Shown here in pieces: positions 43,172 through 52,024 of a DNA stretch of 64,000 bases. Under the pieces are notes generated by a model. That model searched no databases. It was not told where the DNA came from and saw only the letters and a list, made by a program, of their open reading frames with translations. Location of the stretch: positions 20,585 to 84,584 of the forward strand of contig CAYMOX010000013.1 in NCBI GenBank assembly GCA_964392245.1, given 5' to 3'. This stretch comes from JAAUUJ01 sp964392245 (GTDB lineage: Bacteria; Cyanobacteriota; Cyanobacteriia; Thermostichales; Thermostichaceae). Both the position numbers and the translations under genes were made by a program. Numbering within the stretch: position 1 is the stretch's first letter; every line of letters starts with the position of its first letter.

Positions 43172-44694
43172 GCGCCTGCTGCTTCCTTGGCGGCGTAAAG
43201 AACCTCCAGCGTGATCACCTCAAAGCCCCGTTCGCGGGCAAATTTTTCAGTATTCCGCCGTACTTTCCCCCGCACAAATCCGGGGATCTTCTGCAACTCC
43301 TGACCGGCTTCTGCATCCCAGCGCAGTTCTGAGTCAGTGGTCAGGGAGGAGGTCACCACTTCACTGGTGTCATGTCCGCCAAAGATCTCCAGCAGGTGAT
43401 CCTCCATGCCCAGCGTAAAGGAGTTATAGATTAGGTCGGCGATCTGATTGGTGCCTTCGTAGCCCAGGAAGGGTCGGTAACTGATGGGGAAATCCTGAAT
43501 GTGGATGGGGGCCGAGATCACACCACAGGGGGTATTGAGACGCTTACCAATGTGTCGTTCCATCTGGGTGCCAAAAATCGCAGCCGGTTCGGCCTTGGCA
43601 ATGGCATCCCCCACCTGAGCATGATCCTCCGTGATCAGAACCTGATCACAGTATTCGGCCACCTCCTGCTGGAACCAGTCTTTGTCGTAGAGGCAGTAGG
43701 TTCCGGCCCAGACCACATGGATCCCCATTTCGCGGGAAAGCACTTTGGTAATAGCAGCCGCATGAGTGGCATCCCCGTAGACCACGGCTTTCTTATCCGT
43801 CAGGTTCTGGCAGTCAATCGAGCGCGAGAACCAGGCCGCCTGCGACACATGTAGGGTTTGTTCTTCAATGTAGGCCTCAAAGTCTGCCTCGACACCGCCA
43901 TCCTGCAAGAGATCCTGAATGCGGCGCACAAAGCGAGCGGTTTCCACCACCCCCATCGGCGTAATATCAATGGCTGGAGTGCCAAACTGATCCTGTAGAT
44001 AGGTGGCCGTCATCGGCCCCACTTCCCGATAGGGCACCAGGTTAAACCAGGCCTGACCCAGTCTAGAAAGTTCGTGAACCGCGGCCCCCTCCGGGATTAC
44101 CAGATTGACCTGAACCCCTAGATCCGCAAGGAGATGACGCAGCTCCCGCAGATCATGACGGTTATGGAAACCCAGAGTGGTCATGCCCAGGATGTTGCAG
44201 GAGGGCGTGGCGGTTTTTGCGGTGACCAGCGATCCCTGCTTGCGGGCCTTGTCAATGTAGAACTCTACGATCTGCTGCAAGGTCCGATCAGCGGCCTGCA
44301 ACTCATTGACGCGGTAGTGGTTGACATCCGCCAGCAACACATCCGCTTGGCTGATCATCTGGGCCTGCGAGACAAAGTGATTCAGATCTTCCTGCAGAAT
44401 ACTGGAGGTGCAAGTGGGGGTCAGCACAATCAGATCTGGAGTCTCTTCCGTATCCTTGCGGGTGATGTTGTTGATCACCTTGGCATCGGATCCCCGTGCC
44501 AGCACATGCCGATCCACAACACTGGTGGTCACGGGGGTGAAGTTGCGTTCCCGTTCCAGCATGGAGCGCATCACATTGAAATAGTCATCCCCCAGCGGGG
44601 CGTGCATCACACTATGAACATTTTTAAAGGAACTGGCCACTCGCAGGGTGCCGATATGGGCCGGACCCGCATACATCCAGTAAGCCAACTTCAT
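43168..44694 (-). CDS. chlB: Light-independent protochlorophyllide reductase subunit B
   Basis: 508 residues from ATG 44692-44694 (MKLAYWMYAGPAHIGTLRVAS), the family start; 28 extra in-frame residues are not conserved. Motifs include HSVMHAPLGDDYFNVM, LTPTCTSSILQEDL (cluster-ligand Cys), GCSVN-type region NLVPYREVGPMTA and the C-terminal light-independent domain WDAEAGQELQKIPGFVRGKVRRN. With ChlN it forms the nitrogenase-like component that reduces protochlorophyllide in the dark. chlL and chlN are not adjacent in the window. Confidence 0.96.
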   Translation of the reverse strand: MKLAYWMYAGPAHIGTLRVASSFKNVHSVMHAPLGDDYFNVMRSMLERERNFTPVTTSVVDRHVLARGSDAKVINNITRKDTEETPDLIVLTPTCTSSILQEDLNHFVSQAQMISQADVLLADVNHYRVNELQAADRTLQQIVEFYIDKARKQGSLVTAKTATPSCNILGMTTLGFHNRHDLRELRHLLADLGVQVNLVIPEGAAVHELSRLGQAWFNLVPYREVGPMTATYLQDQFGTPAIDITPMGVVETARFVRRIQDLLQDGGVEADFEAYIEEQTLHVSQAAWFSRSIDCQNLTDKKAVVYGDATHAAAITKVLSREMGIHVVWAGTYCLYDKDWFQQEVAEYCDQVLITEDHAQVGDAIAKAEPAAIFGTQMERHIGKRLNTPCGVISAPIHIQDFPISYRPFLGYEGTNQIADLIYNSFTLGMEDHLLEIFGGHDTSEVVTSSLTTDSELRWDAEAGQELQKIPGFVRGKVRRNTEKFARERGFEVITLEVLYAAKEAAGA

Positions 44695-44780
44695 GAAAAA
44701 CTCTCCCGGGGGTTGATCCGTGCTGCTTTGCCTCAGTATAGAGAGGAAGTTGATCTCCCCTGGGCACTTCTTCGGCAATC

Positions 44781-46685
44781 TTAAGACTTGCTCACGGTCC
44801 TTCCAATCAGCATCTGATAGGCACTGAACTCTTCTCGCACCTGCTGACAGAGCTTGCCATCCCCCGAGCGCGTGTCCACAACCCCGTAGAGGGTAGCAGG
44901 CTCCTGTTTTCCCCTTATCGGATAAGTTCCCAAACAGGTGGCCTGGATCTCCTCCTGCACCAGTTCGTAGACCGATTGAGAAATAATGATGTCAAACTGC
45001 AGTTCCTTCGTCAGGCCTTCAATCCGCGAAGCCACATTCACCGCATCCCCGATCACGGTGTACTCCAGCTTTTCGGGTGATCCCAGATTTCCGGCCACCA
45101 CCTCGCCAATGTTGATCCCAATCCCATGAAAGATCAGGGGTTTGCCTTCAGCTTGAAGTTGAATCCGTAATGCATGCAGGGCACGCCGCATCCCCAGAGC
45201 CGCCTGCACAGATGCCAGAGCTTCGGTGCGTTCATCCCGCATCAGGGGGACCCCAAACTCCGCCATGATCGCATCGCCAATGAATTTATCAATAATCCCC
45301 TGTTGCTCCAGAATGGGGGTGACCATGCAGGCAAAATAGCGGTTGAGCAGGGCCACCAGTTCCTGGGCATCGATTTGGGAGGAAAGTGTGGTGAACCCCC
45401 GAATATCTGAGAAAAGAATGGCCGCTTGGCTCACCCTCCCGCCCAAAGACTGGGCAAAGATCTCCGGTTGATTAAGGATCTCTTCCAGAACAGCGGCAGA
45501 GACGCGCTTGGCCAGAATCCGGCGTAACCGTAACCGATCCAGCTGCTCGCGGATCCCCAGAGCCGTGGTGTCGATCAACCCCGTCACCAGAACTGTGCTC
45601 AAGAGGGCCGTGGTCGGGAACATCCAGGTGTGGAGAAAGGTGAGATAACTCCCCCCCAGGATCAGGGGTCCTGCTAAAACCGTCAGCCCCAGTTTGCCCC
45701 CCACCTGTTTTTGGTTGAACAATAATCCTCCCATGCCCACCCCCAGACCCAGGATCAGGGGCACCGCCAGATGACGGGGCAGCCAGCGGATCCCATCCCC
45801 CTCCAGCAGTGTGGCCACGGCATTGGCCTGTACCTCCACCCCCGGCATGCGCACATCCAGAGGGGTACTGTGAATATCCTGGGCCAGCTCGGTGGTTCCC
45901 CCAATCAGCACGATCTTGTCCTGAAAGACCGCTCCGGAGCCCAGATTGAACTGCCAGAAACTGGGTTCAAATAGCATCCAGAAGGAATAGGTGGGGACCG
46001 ACTGGGAAGGGCCACGATAATTGATCCCTACGGGGGGAGGGGGCGGGAACCGGTTCGCAATCGCAGCAGCAAAGGGAGGGATCAATGTATCTCCCTGATT
46101 AAGGGGCTGAGGCAGGAGCAGGAGCTTTTGGTTGGGGGCGATCACCATATCCACATGCCCCAATTTCAACTCCGGTACTCGCAGATCCACCACGGGTAAT
46201 CCGGTTTCCACCACCTCTGCAGTCACCCCTTCCACCTGGGCTGAATGAAACACCTGCGGCTTCATTCCCAGCGTGACCTGCTCCGCGTGTCGCTCCAGAG
46301 CCTGCCGAAACGCCTGATCATCCTCAGATCCAAAGGAACTGGGATCAACAAAGATCAGATCGAAAGCTACCTGTTGGGCCCCCGCCTGCATCAATTGCTC
46401 TAGGGCCATGCCATAGACCGCACGGGGCCAGGGCCAGGTTTGCAGTTGTGCCAACTCCGGCAACTCCGCTAGCTCCTCCGGTTCAAACAGTTCCCCGACC
46501 CGCAGAGAATCCTCGTCAATGGCCAGGATCACCAGATCCTCATGAAAAGGACGTGCTCCACGCCAGTGAAAGAACTGACTGTAGATCAGGGTGTCAGGTA
46601 AGGACCAGGGATTGAGAAGATAACCACAGGCGGCCACAGCACTGACCCCAGCGCCCACAATCAGGGGAGAATGCCGTGCCTTCAT
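44781..46685 (-). CDS. CHASE2-domain class III adenylate/guanylate cyclase
   Basis: 634 residues. One N-terminal membrane helix, then an extracytoplasmic CHASE2 domain (LVILAIDEDSLRVGELF, AQQVAFDLIFVDPSSFG, VLIGGTTELAQDIHSTP), three to four membrane helices at ~340-410, and a class III cyclase domain: metal site ILFSDIRGFTTLS, FIGDAIMAEFGVPL, and EKLEYTVIGDAVNVASRIEG. It synthesises cAMP or cGMP. It starts 8 bp after the FecR gene and is surely cotranscribed with it. FecR plus CHASE2-cyclase is a recurring cyanobacterial pair, suggesting periplasmic signal sensing. Confidence 0.93.
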   Translation of the reverse strand: MKARHSPLIVGAGVSAVAACGYLLNPWSLPDTLIYSQFFHWRGARPFHEDLVILAIDEDSLRVGELFEPEELAELPELAQLQTWPWPRAVYGMALEQLMQAGAQQVAFDLIFVDPSSFGSEDDQAFRQALERHAEQVTLGMKPQVFHSAQVEGVTAEVVETGLPVVDLRVPELKLGHVDMVIAPNQKLLLLPQPLNQGDTLIPPFAAAIANRFPPPPPVGINYRGPSQSVPTYSFWMLFEPSFWQFNLGSGAVFQDKIVLIGGTTELAQDIHSTPLDVRMPGVEVQANAVATLLEGDGIRWLPRHLAVPLILGLGVGMGGLLFNQKQVGGKLGLTVLAGPLILGGSYLTFLHTWMFPTTALLSTVLVTGLIDTTALGIREQLDRLRLRRILAKRVSAAVLEEILNQPEIFAQSLGGRVSQAAILFSDIRGFTTLSSQIDAQELVALLNRYFACMVTPILEQQGIIDKFIGDAIMAEFGVPLMRDERTEALASVQAALGMRRALHALRIQLQAEGKPLIFHGIGINIGEVVAGNLGSPEKLEYTVIGDAVNVASRIEGLTKELQFDIIISQSVYELVQEEIQATCLGTYPIRGKQEPATLYGVVDTRSGDGKLCQQVREEFSAYQMLIGRTVSKS

Positions 46686-46693
46686 AGGGGGGT

Positions 46694-47344
46694 TTAAAAG
46701 TTATTGATCATCTGCTGGATCTTGGGCATGCTCTTCATGGGGGCGGTGAAATCATTGAGAAGCACACTGTTGTCAAATTGTTCCTGCAGCTCTGACTGAC
46801 TTAACTTTGTCGGCTCGGGCAGGCTGGTGGCTCCCACAGGAACAACGATCTCTTCCCCTTCCAGCAGAGCAACTTCCTCGGATCCATCTGGTAGGGAGAC
46901 CAGCACTTCGCCTTCCCAGCAGAAAAAGCGGACAAACTCTGGTTCCGTTTCAATAAAGACCGTAGTCCCGCGAATGGCCGCTGTGGCCGTTGGGGTTTCA
47001 ATGCGTCGCAGGTCGGTGCTGGGTTGTTCCCCCCAGGCAATAATTTGGCCGCGCTTCAGATCTAAAGAGGGGGTGATCTGGAGAGTAGCGTCCCCACCCA
47101 AGCGAAAAAATAAGCCATTACTGAGCTTGACCTGGGCTTTCCCTGGAGCCACTGTGCGCAGGTATCCTCCCTCTTGCACAAGCATGCCCACCTCTGCGGG
47201 CTGTTCCGGCCCGGGGGCTTGCCAGGCAAACACGGGCTCGCGAGGAATATCAATCACTTCTGCGCTGGTGATCGGCTGAGACTGTAGAGCAGTAGCGGGA
47301 ATCAGAGACAGGAGCAGTGCCCATCCAACGGCCTTCTTGATCAT
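46694..47344 (-). CDS. FecR-domain periplasmic protein
   Basis: 216 residues. The signal peptide (WALLLSLIPATALQSQ) is followed by a FecR-type beta domain: GGYLRTVAPGKAQVKLSNGLFFRLGGDATLQI, LKRGQIIAWGEQ and the core TATAAIRGTTVFIETEPEF. It then has acidic strands (VLVSLPDGSEEVALLEGEE). FecR domains bind glycans or transduce extracytoplasmic signals. Its partner is the CHASE2 cyclase immediately downstream. Confidence 0.85.
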   Translation of the reverse strand: MIKKAVGWALLLSLIPATALQSQPITSAEVIDIPREPVFAWQAPGPEQPAEVGMLVQEGGYLRTVAPGKAQVKLSNGLFFRLGGDATLQITPSLDLKRGQIIAWGEQPSTDLRRIETPTATAAIRGTTVFIETEPEFVRFFCWEGEVLVSLPDGSEEVALLEGEEIVVPVGATSLPEPTKLSQSELQEQFDNSVLLNDFTAPMKSMPKIQQMINNF

Positions 47345-47559
47345 CAGGGAGTGCTCCCAAGCCCAACGGCTGACATCCTAGAGTTTATCAAAGCAAAGAC
47401 CTGAATGAGGGGAAGTTTTCGCCTTGACAATCCAGTTGTATCCAGAAAATGAGAGATTTTTAATACAGGGGATGGCTCACTGTTGGATTTGCCAGCTGGA
47501 TCGACTTAATGTTGGGATCATCTGGAGTTTGATCATCAGGGAAAAGAAGGGGAGTCATC

Positions 47560-48390
47560 ATGCAAGATCAATATCCTGCCAGAATCCATGTTCTGTTAGC
47601 TCGGGACTCTCAAGAGGCGGTGGTGATGAGGAGAGGACCTTCAAAGCAGGTGTGTTTCATTGGCTGGGATCGCAGAACTGATACATTTAAGCCTACCCAA
47701 TGGTTAAAGGGGCGAGTTTACGAAAGGCGATCGGATCTTTCTCCTGATGGTCGCTTTCTGATTTATTTCGCCATGAATGGGAAGTGGGAATCAGAAGCAA
47801 AAGGGGCCTGGACAGCGATCTCAAGAAATCCCTGGATGAAGGCCATTGCTTTGTTTGCCAAGGGGGACTGCTGGCATGGAGGGGGACTATTTCTGGATCC
47901 GCGTACCTACTGGCTGAATGATGGTTGTGGGCATCAGATCGTGAGACAAACCAGTGAAGTCAGAGCTTTAACCACTTATATTCCAGAAGCAGATTATGGG
48001 GGAGAATGTCCGGGAGTATACTATCTGCGGCTGCAGAGAGATGGATGGGAAATCAAAGACATCAACAAAATAGATCACTGGAACAAGACCTTTGTCTTTG
48101 AGAAACAAATCGCTAAAGGCTGGATCCTTAGAAAACTAGCTCATGCCCAAACGGATGCTCCGGTCGGAAAAGGCTGCTACTGGGATGAGCATCGCTTGAT
48201 CAGTCGCAGGGGTGAGATTTTAGACCATCCTGATTGGGAATGGGCAGACTGGGATCAGACAAGGATCCTCTGGGCTGTGGGAGGGTGCATATATGCTTGT
48301 TCCATCAAGTCAGGATCGAGATTGGCGGAGCCGCAGTTGCTCTATGACTGCAATGATCTGGGGTTTCGAGAGGTAGAAGCACCCTATTAA
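47560..48390 (+). CDS. Uncharacterised protein with propeller-like (PD40-like) pattern
   Basis: 276 residues, no signal peptide. The segment RVYERRSDLSPDGRFLIYFAMNGKW is a beta-propeller/PD40-type blade, followed by AWTAISRNPWMKAIALFAKGDCWHGGGLF with a Gly-rich turn. Trp and Asp are abundant (WEWADWDQTRILW), and there are several Cys. I have seen this architecture as a stand-alone family of unknown function in diverse bacteria, which suggests transfer. The surroundings are non-coding on both sides for 200-400 bp. Confidence 0.6.
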   Translation: MQDQYPARIHVLLARDSQEAVVMRRGPSKQVCFIGWDRRTDTFKPTQWLKGRVYERRSDLSPDGRFLIYFAMNGKWESEAKGAWTAISRNPWMKAIALFAKGDCWHGGGLFLDPRTYWLNDGCGHQIVRQTSEVRALTTYIPEADYGGECPGVYYLRLQRDGWEIKDINKIDHWNKTFVFEKQIAKGWILRKLAHAQTDAPVGKGCYWDEHRLISRRGEILDHPDWEWADWDQTRILWAVGGCIYACSIKSGSRLAEPQLLYDCNDLGFREVEAPY

Positions 48391-48791
48391 AGAATAGAAC
48401 CAAAATTGGTGGAACCTAAAGTAATAATGATTTTGGAGAGAAATTGGACATAATTTCTGCCGTCAATGTTTTGATCAGGATAGCAAAATCAGATCAACAT
48501 AAGAAAAAAGATCCTACGCAACGATCAGAGCTCAGCTGCTGGCTTAACTGACTCATAGTTGGCAACAGCCTTATGATCTCGCAAAAACTCAGAGGTCATG
48601 ATTCTACCTATGATAGCCATCCCAGATTTGCATCCTACGGAGGCTCTGGACTAGTCCATCAGGGAGATCATCATCAGGATAATGAATAATCTCATCGGAT
48701 CTCCCTTGAACCTTAAGGCAGAGAATAGCCTTCAAACTCTGAAATGTAAAGCAGCAAATATCAGGAGATCATTAAAGGGCTGTTCACTGCC
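48391..48791 (-). other. Gap with two short decayed minus-strand frames
   Basis: About 400 bp without an intact gene. On the minus strand, frames such as KAILCLKVQGRSDEIIHY with DDDLPDGLVQSLRRMQIWDG, and then MTSEFLRDHKAVANYESV, are open for 25-55 codons before stops. They look like debris of small genes, but I recognise no family. Confidence 0.35.
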
Positions 48792-49088
48792 TCACCCCAG
48801 CTTCTCTTCCTGTGATTGACGAGTGAGTAGATAAAACAGGGGGCCAAAGGATCCTGTTGTCAGAGTGATTAGAATCCAGGGCCAGGGATTGCGGCCTGTT
48901 GCTTTTGCATCTTGCAACATCCAGGCTAGAAAAAGACCCAACGCAATCACCAGATCAGCGAGCACCTGAGCAGCACCAAAACTTTGAAAATGGGGTGCGA
49001 GGATCCCCCAATACCCATGGCGCCAGAGGGCCATTGCACTGAGCGCTGAAAAAGGGATCAGGGTTAAAACCAGCAGACTCCGTCGCAT
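48792..49088 (-). CDS. DUF2834-type small membrane protein
   Basis: 98 residues with three hydrophobic segments (LVLTLIPFSALSAMALW, LADLVIALGLFLAWML, WPWILITLTTGSFGPLFYLL). The pattern LADLVIALGLFLAWMLQDAK-RNPWPW matches the DUF2834 family. Inner membrane, function unknown. Divergent from the MmyB-type regulator at 49206, with an inverted repeat between them, so it is the likely target of that regulator. Confidence 0.7.
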   Translation of the reverse strand: MRRSLLVLTLIPFSALSAMALWRHGYWGILAPHFQSFGAAQVLADLVIALGLFLAWMLQDAKATGRNPWPWILITLTTGSFGPLFYLLTRQSQEEKLG

Positions 49089-49144
49089 AATTAAATCTCT
49101 GAAATCGTGATATCTCTAGTATTGAGTTTCCAGGTTATAGAAGC

Positions 49145-49163
49145 AATTACCTCGAAGGTAATT
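49145..49163. promoter_or_regulatory. Candidate operator (8-3-8 inverted repeat)
   Basis: AATTACCT, spacer CGA, AGGTAATT: perfect 8-bp arms, centred between the divergent DUF2834 and MmyB-regulator genes (57 bp from one start, 43 bp from the other). Autoregulation and control of the neighbour by the HTH protein is inferred. Confidence 0.5.
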
Positions 49164-49205
49164 AATTTAAATTGAATCTGGGTGGTTACTCTATTTGTGA
49201 TCCCT

Positions 49206-50012
49206 ATGTCTACTTCACACCCATGGATCAGCCTGCGTCAGGTCCGCAAAGCCCGTCGCCTCAGTCAATTGGAGTTGTCCTTACGCCTGGGGGTATCCCA
49301 GCGGCACGTGAGTTTCGTGGAAAGTGGTCGGGCCAGACCCAGTCGTGACCTGTTGTTGGCATGGCTGCAAGAACTAGAAACCCCCCTGGGGGTACGCAAT
49401 CAGCTCTTAGTGCAAGCAGGGTATGCTCCTATCTACAGCACCATGCCGTTAGATGATCCGCTTTTGGAACAGGCAAATGTGGCTCTGCAACAACTGCTGG
49501 TGGCCCATGATCCCATGCCAGCCTTTATTGTGGATGCGGATTGGAATTTGGTGCAGGTGAATCGCGGCGGGCAGTGGCTGTTTGCTGCATTGGTGCCCTG
49601 GTTAGCTGAATCGGCACACGGACAACCGATCAACTTGCTGGATGTGTTAATTCATCCTCAGGGTTTTTTGGATCAGATTATCAATTTAGATGAGGTGGGA
49701 CCATCAATGCTGGCCTACCTTCGCCAGGAAGCCTCCTGGTATCCTGCTCTCCTACCCAAAGTTGAAGTCCTGGAAGCCTTGCTGAGTAAACGCCTGGGGA
49801 AACAAAGCCTTTTCCAAAAGGGATCACCGTCCATAACCCCAGTGCTGACAACGCGCTACACGACTCAGTATGGTGAACTCGCTTTTTTCAGCATGTTTAC
49901 AACATTCGGCACACCTCAAGAGATTACGCTGGCATCCTTACGAGTAGAGCATCTATTTGCAGCTGATGCAGCTACACAGGGACTTGTGAAATCCAAGGTT
50001 CAGTTGGCATAA
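49206..50012 (+). CDS. XRE-family regulator with MmyB-like ligand domain
   Basis: 268 residues from ATG 49206. An N-terminal helix-turn-helix (RQVRKARRLSQLELSLRLGVSQRHVSFVESGRARP) leads to a PAS-like MmyB domain (DDPLLEQANVALQQLLVAHDPMPAFIVDADWNLVQVNRG, then SMLAYLRQEA). Such regulators bind small fatty-acid-like ligands and often control an adjacent divergent operon. Here that would be the DUF2834 membrane protein through the 49145 operator. Confidence 0.88.
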   Translation: MSTSHPWISLRQVRKARRLSQLELSLRLGVSQRHVSFVESGRARPSRDLLLAWLQELETPLGVRNQLLVQAGYAPIYSTMPLDDPLLEQANVALQQLLVAHDPMPAFIVDADWNLVQVNRGGQWLFAALVPWLAESAHGQPINLLDVLIHPQGFLDQIINLDEVGPSMLAYLRQEASWYPALLPKVEVLEALLSKRLGKQSLFQKGSPSITPVLTTRYTTQYGELAFFSMFTTFGTPQEITLASLRVEHLFAADAATQGLVKSKVQLA

Positions 50013-50149
50013 ATCCTGGAGTTGCTCATTAACCCTGAGTCTGTTCAACTCCATCCATGCAGGATCGAAGGTTGACCTGATTGCGTTCAGATGGATCTCT
50101 GACAGGATGATCCTCATAAGATGAGGAGGTGTATTCTTTCCCGATTCTG

Positions 50150-51070
50150 ATGCCAGCCTCTACTCCTGCTCTCAAATATGCCTACTACCCCGGTTGTGTT
50201 GCTCAGGGGGCCTGTCGCGAACTGTATGACTCCACGGATCAGGTGAGCCGTCATCTGGGCATCGAACTGGTGGAGCTGAAGCAAGCCACCTGCTGTGGAT
50301 CCGGCACGTTTAAAGAGGAATCCGAACTACTAGAAGACAGTGTCAATGCTCGCAACCTGGCGCTGGCCGAAGCCCTGAACCTACCCATGCTCACCCATTG
50401 CAGTACCTGTCAGGGGGTCTTGGGACGCGTCAATTACAAACTTAAAGCCGCGCAAAGCAGCAAGCCCGAGTATCTGGATCAAATCCATGATCTTTGCCAG
50501 AACAGTGGTTGCCGCGAACGCTATCAGGGAACTGCCGAGGTGCGGCATCTGCTCTGGGTGCTCGTACAAGACTATGGCCTGGATCAATTACGGGAAAAGG
50601 TCACACGTCCTTTGAAGAATCTTCAATGTGCTGCCTTCTACGGCTGTTATCTGCTGCGTGCCTACCCCATTGAGGCGTTTGATCAGGCCAACAATCCCCG
50701 CACGCTAGAGCAGGTATTTGCTGCCGTTGGAGCCTCTGCCGTCGACTATTCTGGACGCACTCAGTGCTGTGGCTGGCCGATCTCTAGCTATGCCCCGGAA
50801 CAATCCTTTTTAATGGCGGGTCGTCATCTCCAAGCGGCGCTAGAGGCAGGTGCAGACTGTATGGTCACCCCCTGTCCCCTCTGCCATCTCAATCTGGAAT
50901 CGCGGCAACCGGAAATTGAGAAAGTGATCGGTCATCCATTAAAGCTACCTGTCCTGCACCTACCCCAACTGGTGGGGTTGGCTTTGGGGATCCCGGCTCA
51001 GCTCCTGGGTCTAAATCGCCATATTGTCTCGACGGCACAGCTGCTTCAGAAACTGGAGAGAATATCATGA
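50150..51070 (+). CDS. HdrB-like CCG-domain iron-sulfur protein
   Basis: 306 residues from ATG 50150. It has two CCG (cysteine-rich) domains: YYPGCVAQG with ATCCGSGTF and HCSTCQGVL, then FYGCYLLRA with TQCCGWPISS and TPCPLCHLNL. This is the heterodisulfide reductase subunit B pattern, seen in cyanobacteria as a stand-alone protein and sometimes proposed as a membrane anchor or partner of succinate dehydrogenase. The redox partner is not evident here. lipA follows 57 bp later on the same strand. A GTG at 50129 is an alternative start. Confidence 0.87.
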   Translation: MPASTPALKYAYYPGCVAQGACRELYDSTDQVSRHLGIELVELKQATCCGSGTFKEESELLEDSVNARNLALAEALNLPMLTHCSTCQGVLGRVNYKLKAAQSSKPEYLDQIHDLCQNSGCRERYQGTAEVRHLLWVLVQDYGLDQLREKVTRPLKNLQCAAFYGCYLLRAYPIEAFDQANNPRTLEQVFAAVGASAVDYSGRTQCCGWPISSYAPEQSFLMAGRHLQAALEAGADCMVTPCPLCHLNLESRQPEIEKVIGHPLKLPVLHLPQLVGLALGIPAQLLGLNRHIVSTAQLLQKLERIS

Positions 51071-51127
51071 GAGGGTCTGCCCTCATCCGAGCTTTTATAC
51101 TGGATCCGTAGCCTACCCTTCCTGTTC

Positions 51128-52024
51128 ATGCCCACCTCCTCTCGCTCTCAATCCCCTCAAGCCGCTCTACCCAGCTGGGTGAAACGCTCTATCGGCAGGG
51201 CCAGTGAGATCTCCACAGTCCAGCAGGTGATCAAGCAACGGGGGATCCATACGATCTGCGAGGAGGGGCGCTGTCCGAATCGCGGGGAGTGCTACAGCCA
51301 GAAAACGGCCACCTTTTTGCTCATGGGTGGAGTCTGTACCCGTGCCTGTTCCTTTTGTCAGGTGAGTAGTGGTCGTCCGCAAAACCTTGATCCCCACGAG
51401 CCGGAAAAGGTTGCTGAAGCCGTCGAGATCCTGGGTTTACAGTACGTGGTTCTCACCTCCGTGGCACGGGATGATCTGCCGGATCAGGGAGCAGGCTGGT
51501 TTGTGCAGGTGATGGCGGCGATTCGCCAGCGTTGTCCTCAGACGCAGATTGAAGTGCTGACACCCGATTTTCGGGGTGATCGAGACTGTCTGGCCACCGT
51601 TGTTGCTGCTCAGCCCGTTTGCTACAACCACAATATTGAAACCGTCCGAAGGCTGTCCCAATCGGTGCGGCGTAGTTCCGGTTACGACCTCTCGCTGCAT
51701 GTGCTCAGCACCGTGAAGCAATTGGATCCGAGTATCCCCACCAAGTCAGGGCTGATGTTAGGTCACGGGGAAACTGAGGCCGAGGTCATTGAGGCCCTAC
51801 AGGATCTGCGGCAGGTGGACTGTGATCGGCTGACTTTGGGACAGTACTTGCAACCCTCTCTGGAGCATCGTCCTGTAGGCCGTTACTGGACCCCTGAGGA
51901 ATTTGATCACCTGGGAGCAATCGCCCGCTCCATGGGATTCAGCCAGGTGCGATCAGGCCCCCTGGTGCGCAGTTCCTACCACGCTGCCGAAATGGACCAT
52001 CCAGCCCCAATTAAAGCTGATTGA
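51128..52024 (+). CDS. lipA: Lipoyl synthase
   Basis: 298 residues. The auxiliary cluster cysteines lie in CEEGRCPNRGECY, the radical SAM motif C-x3-C-x2-C is in GGVCTRACSFCQV, and the C-terminal RSSYHA supplies the serine ligand. It inserts two sulfurs into octanoyl-H protein or E2. Cyanobacteria often carry two lipA genes, and this may be either. Its end overlaps the convergent TolC-like gene by 14 bp. Confidence 0.95.
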   Translation: MPTSSRSQSPQAALPSWVKRSIGRASEISTVQQVIKQRGIHTICEEGRCPNRGECYSQKTATFLLMGGVCTRACSFCQVSSGRPQNLDPHEPEKVAEAVEILGLQYVVLTSVARDDLPDQGAGWFVQVMAAIRQRCPQTQIEVLTPDFRGDRDCLATVVAAQPVCYNHNIETVRRLSQSVRRSSGYDLSLHVLSTVKQLDPSIPTKSGLMLGHGETEAEVIEALQDLRQVDCDRLTLGQYLQPSLEHRPVGRYWTPEEFDHLGAIARSMGFSQVRSGPLVRSSYHAAEMDHPAPIKAD

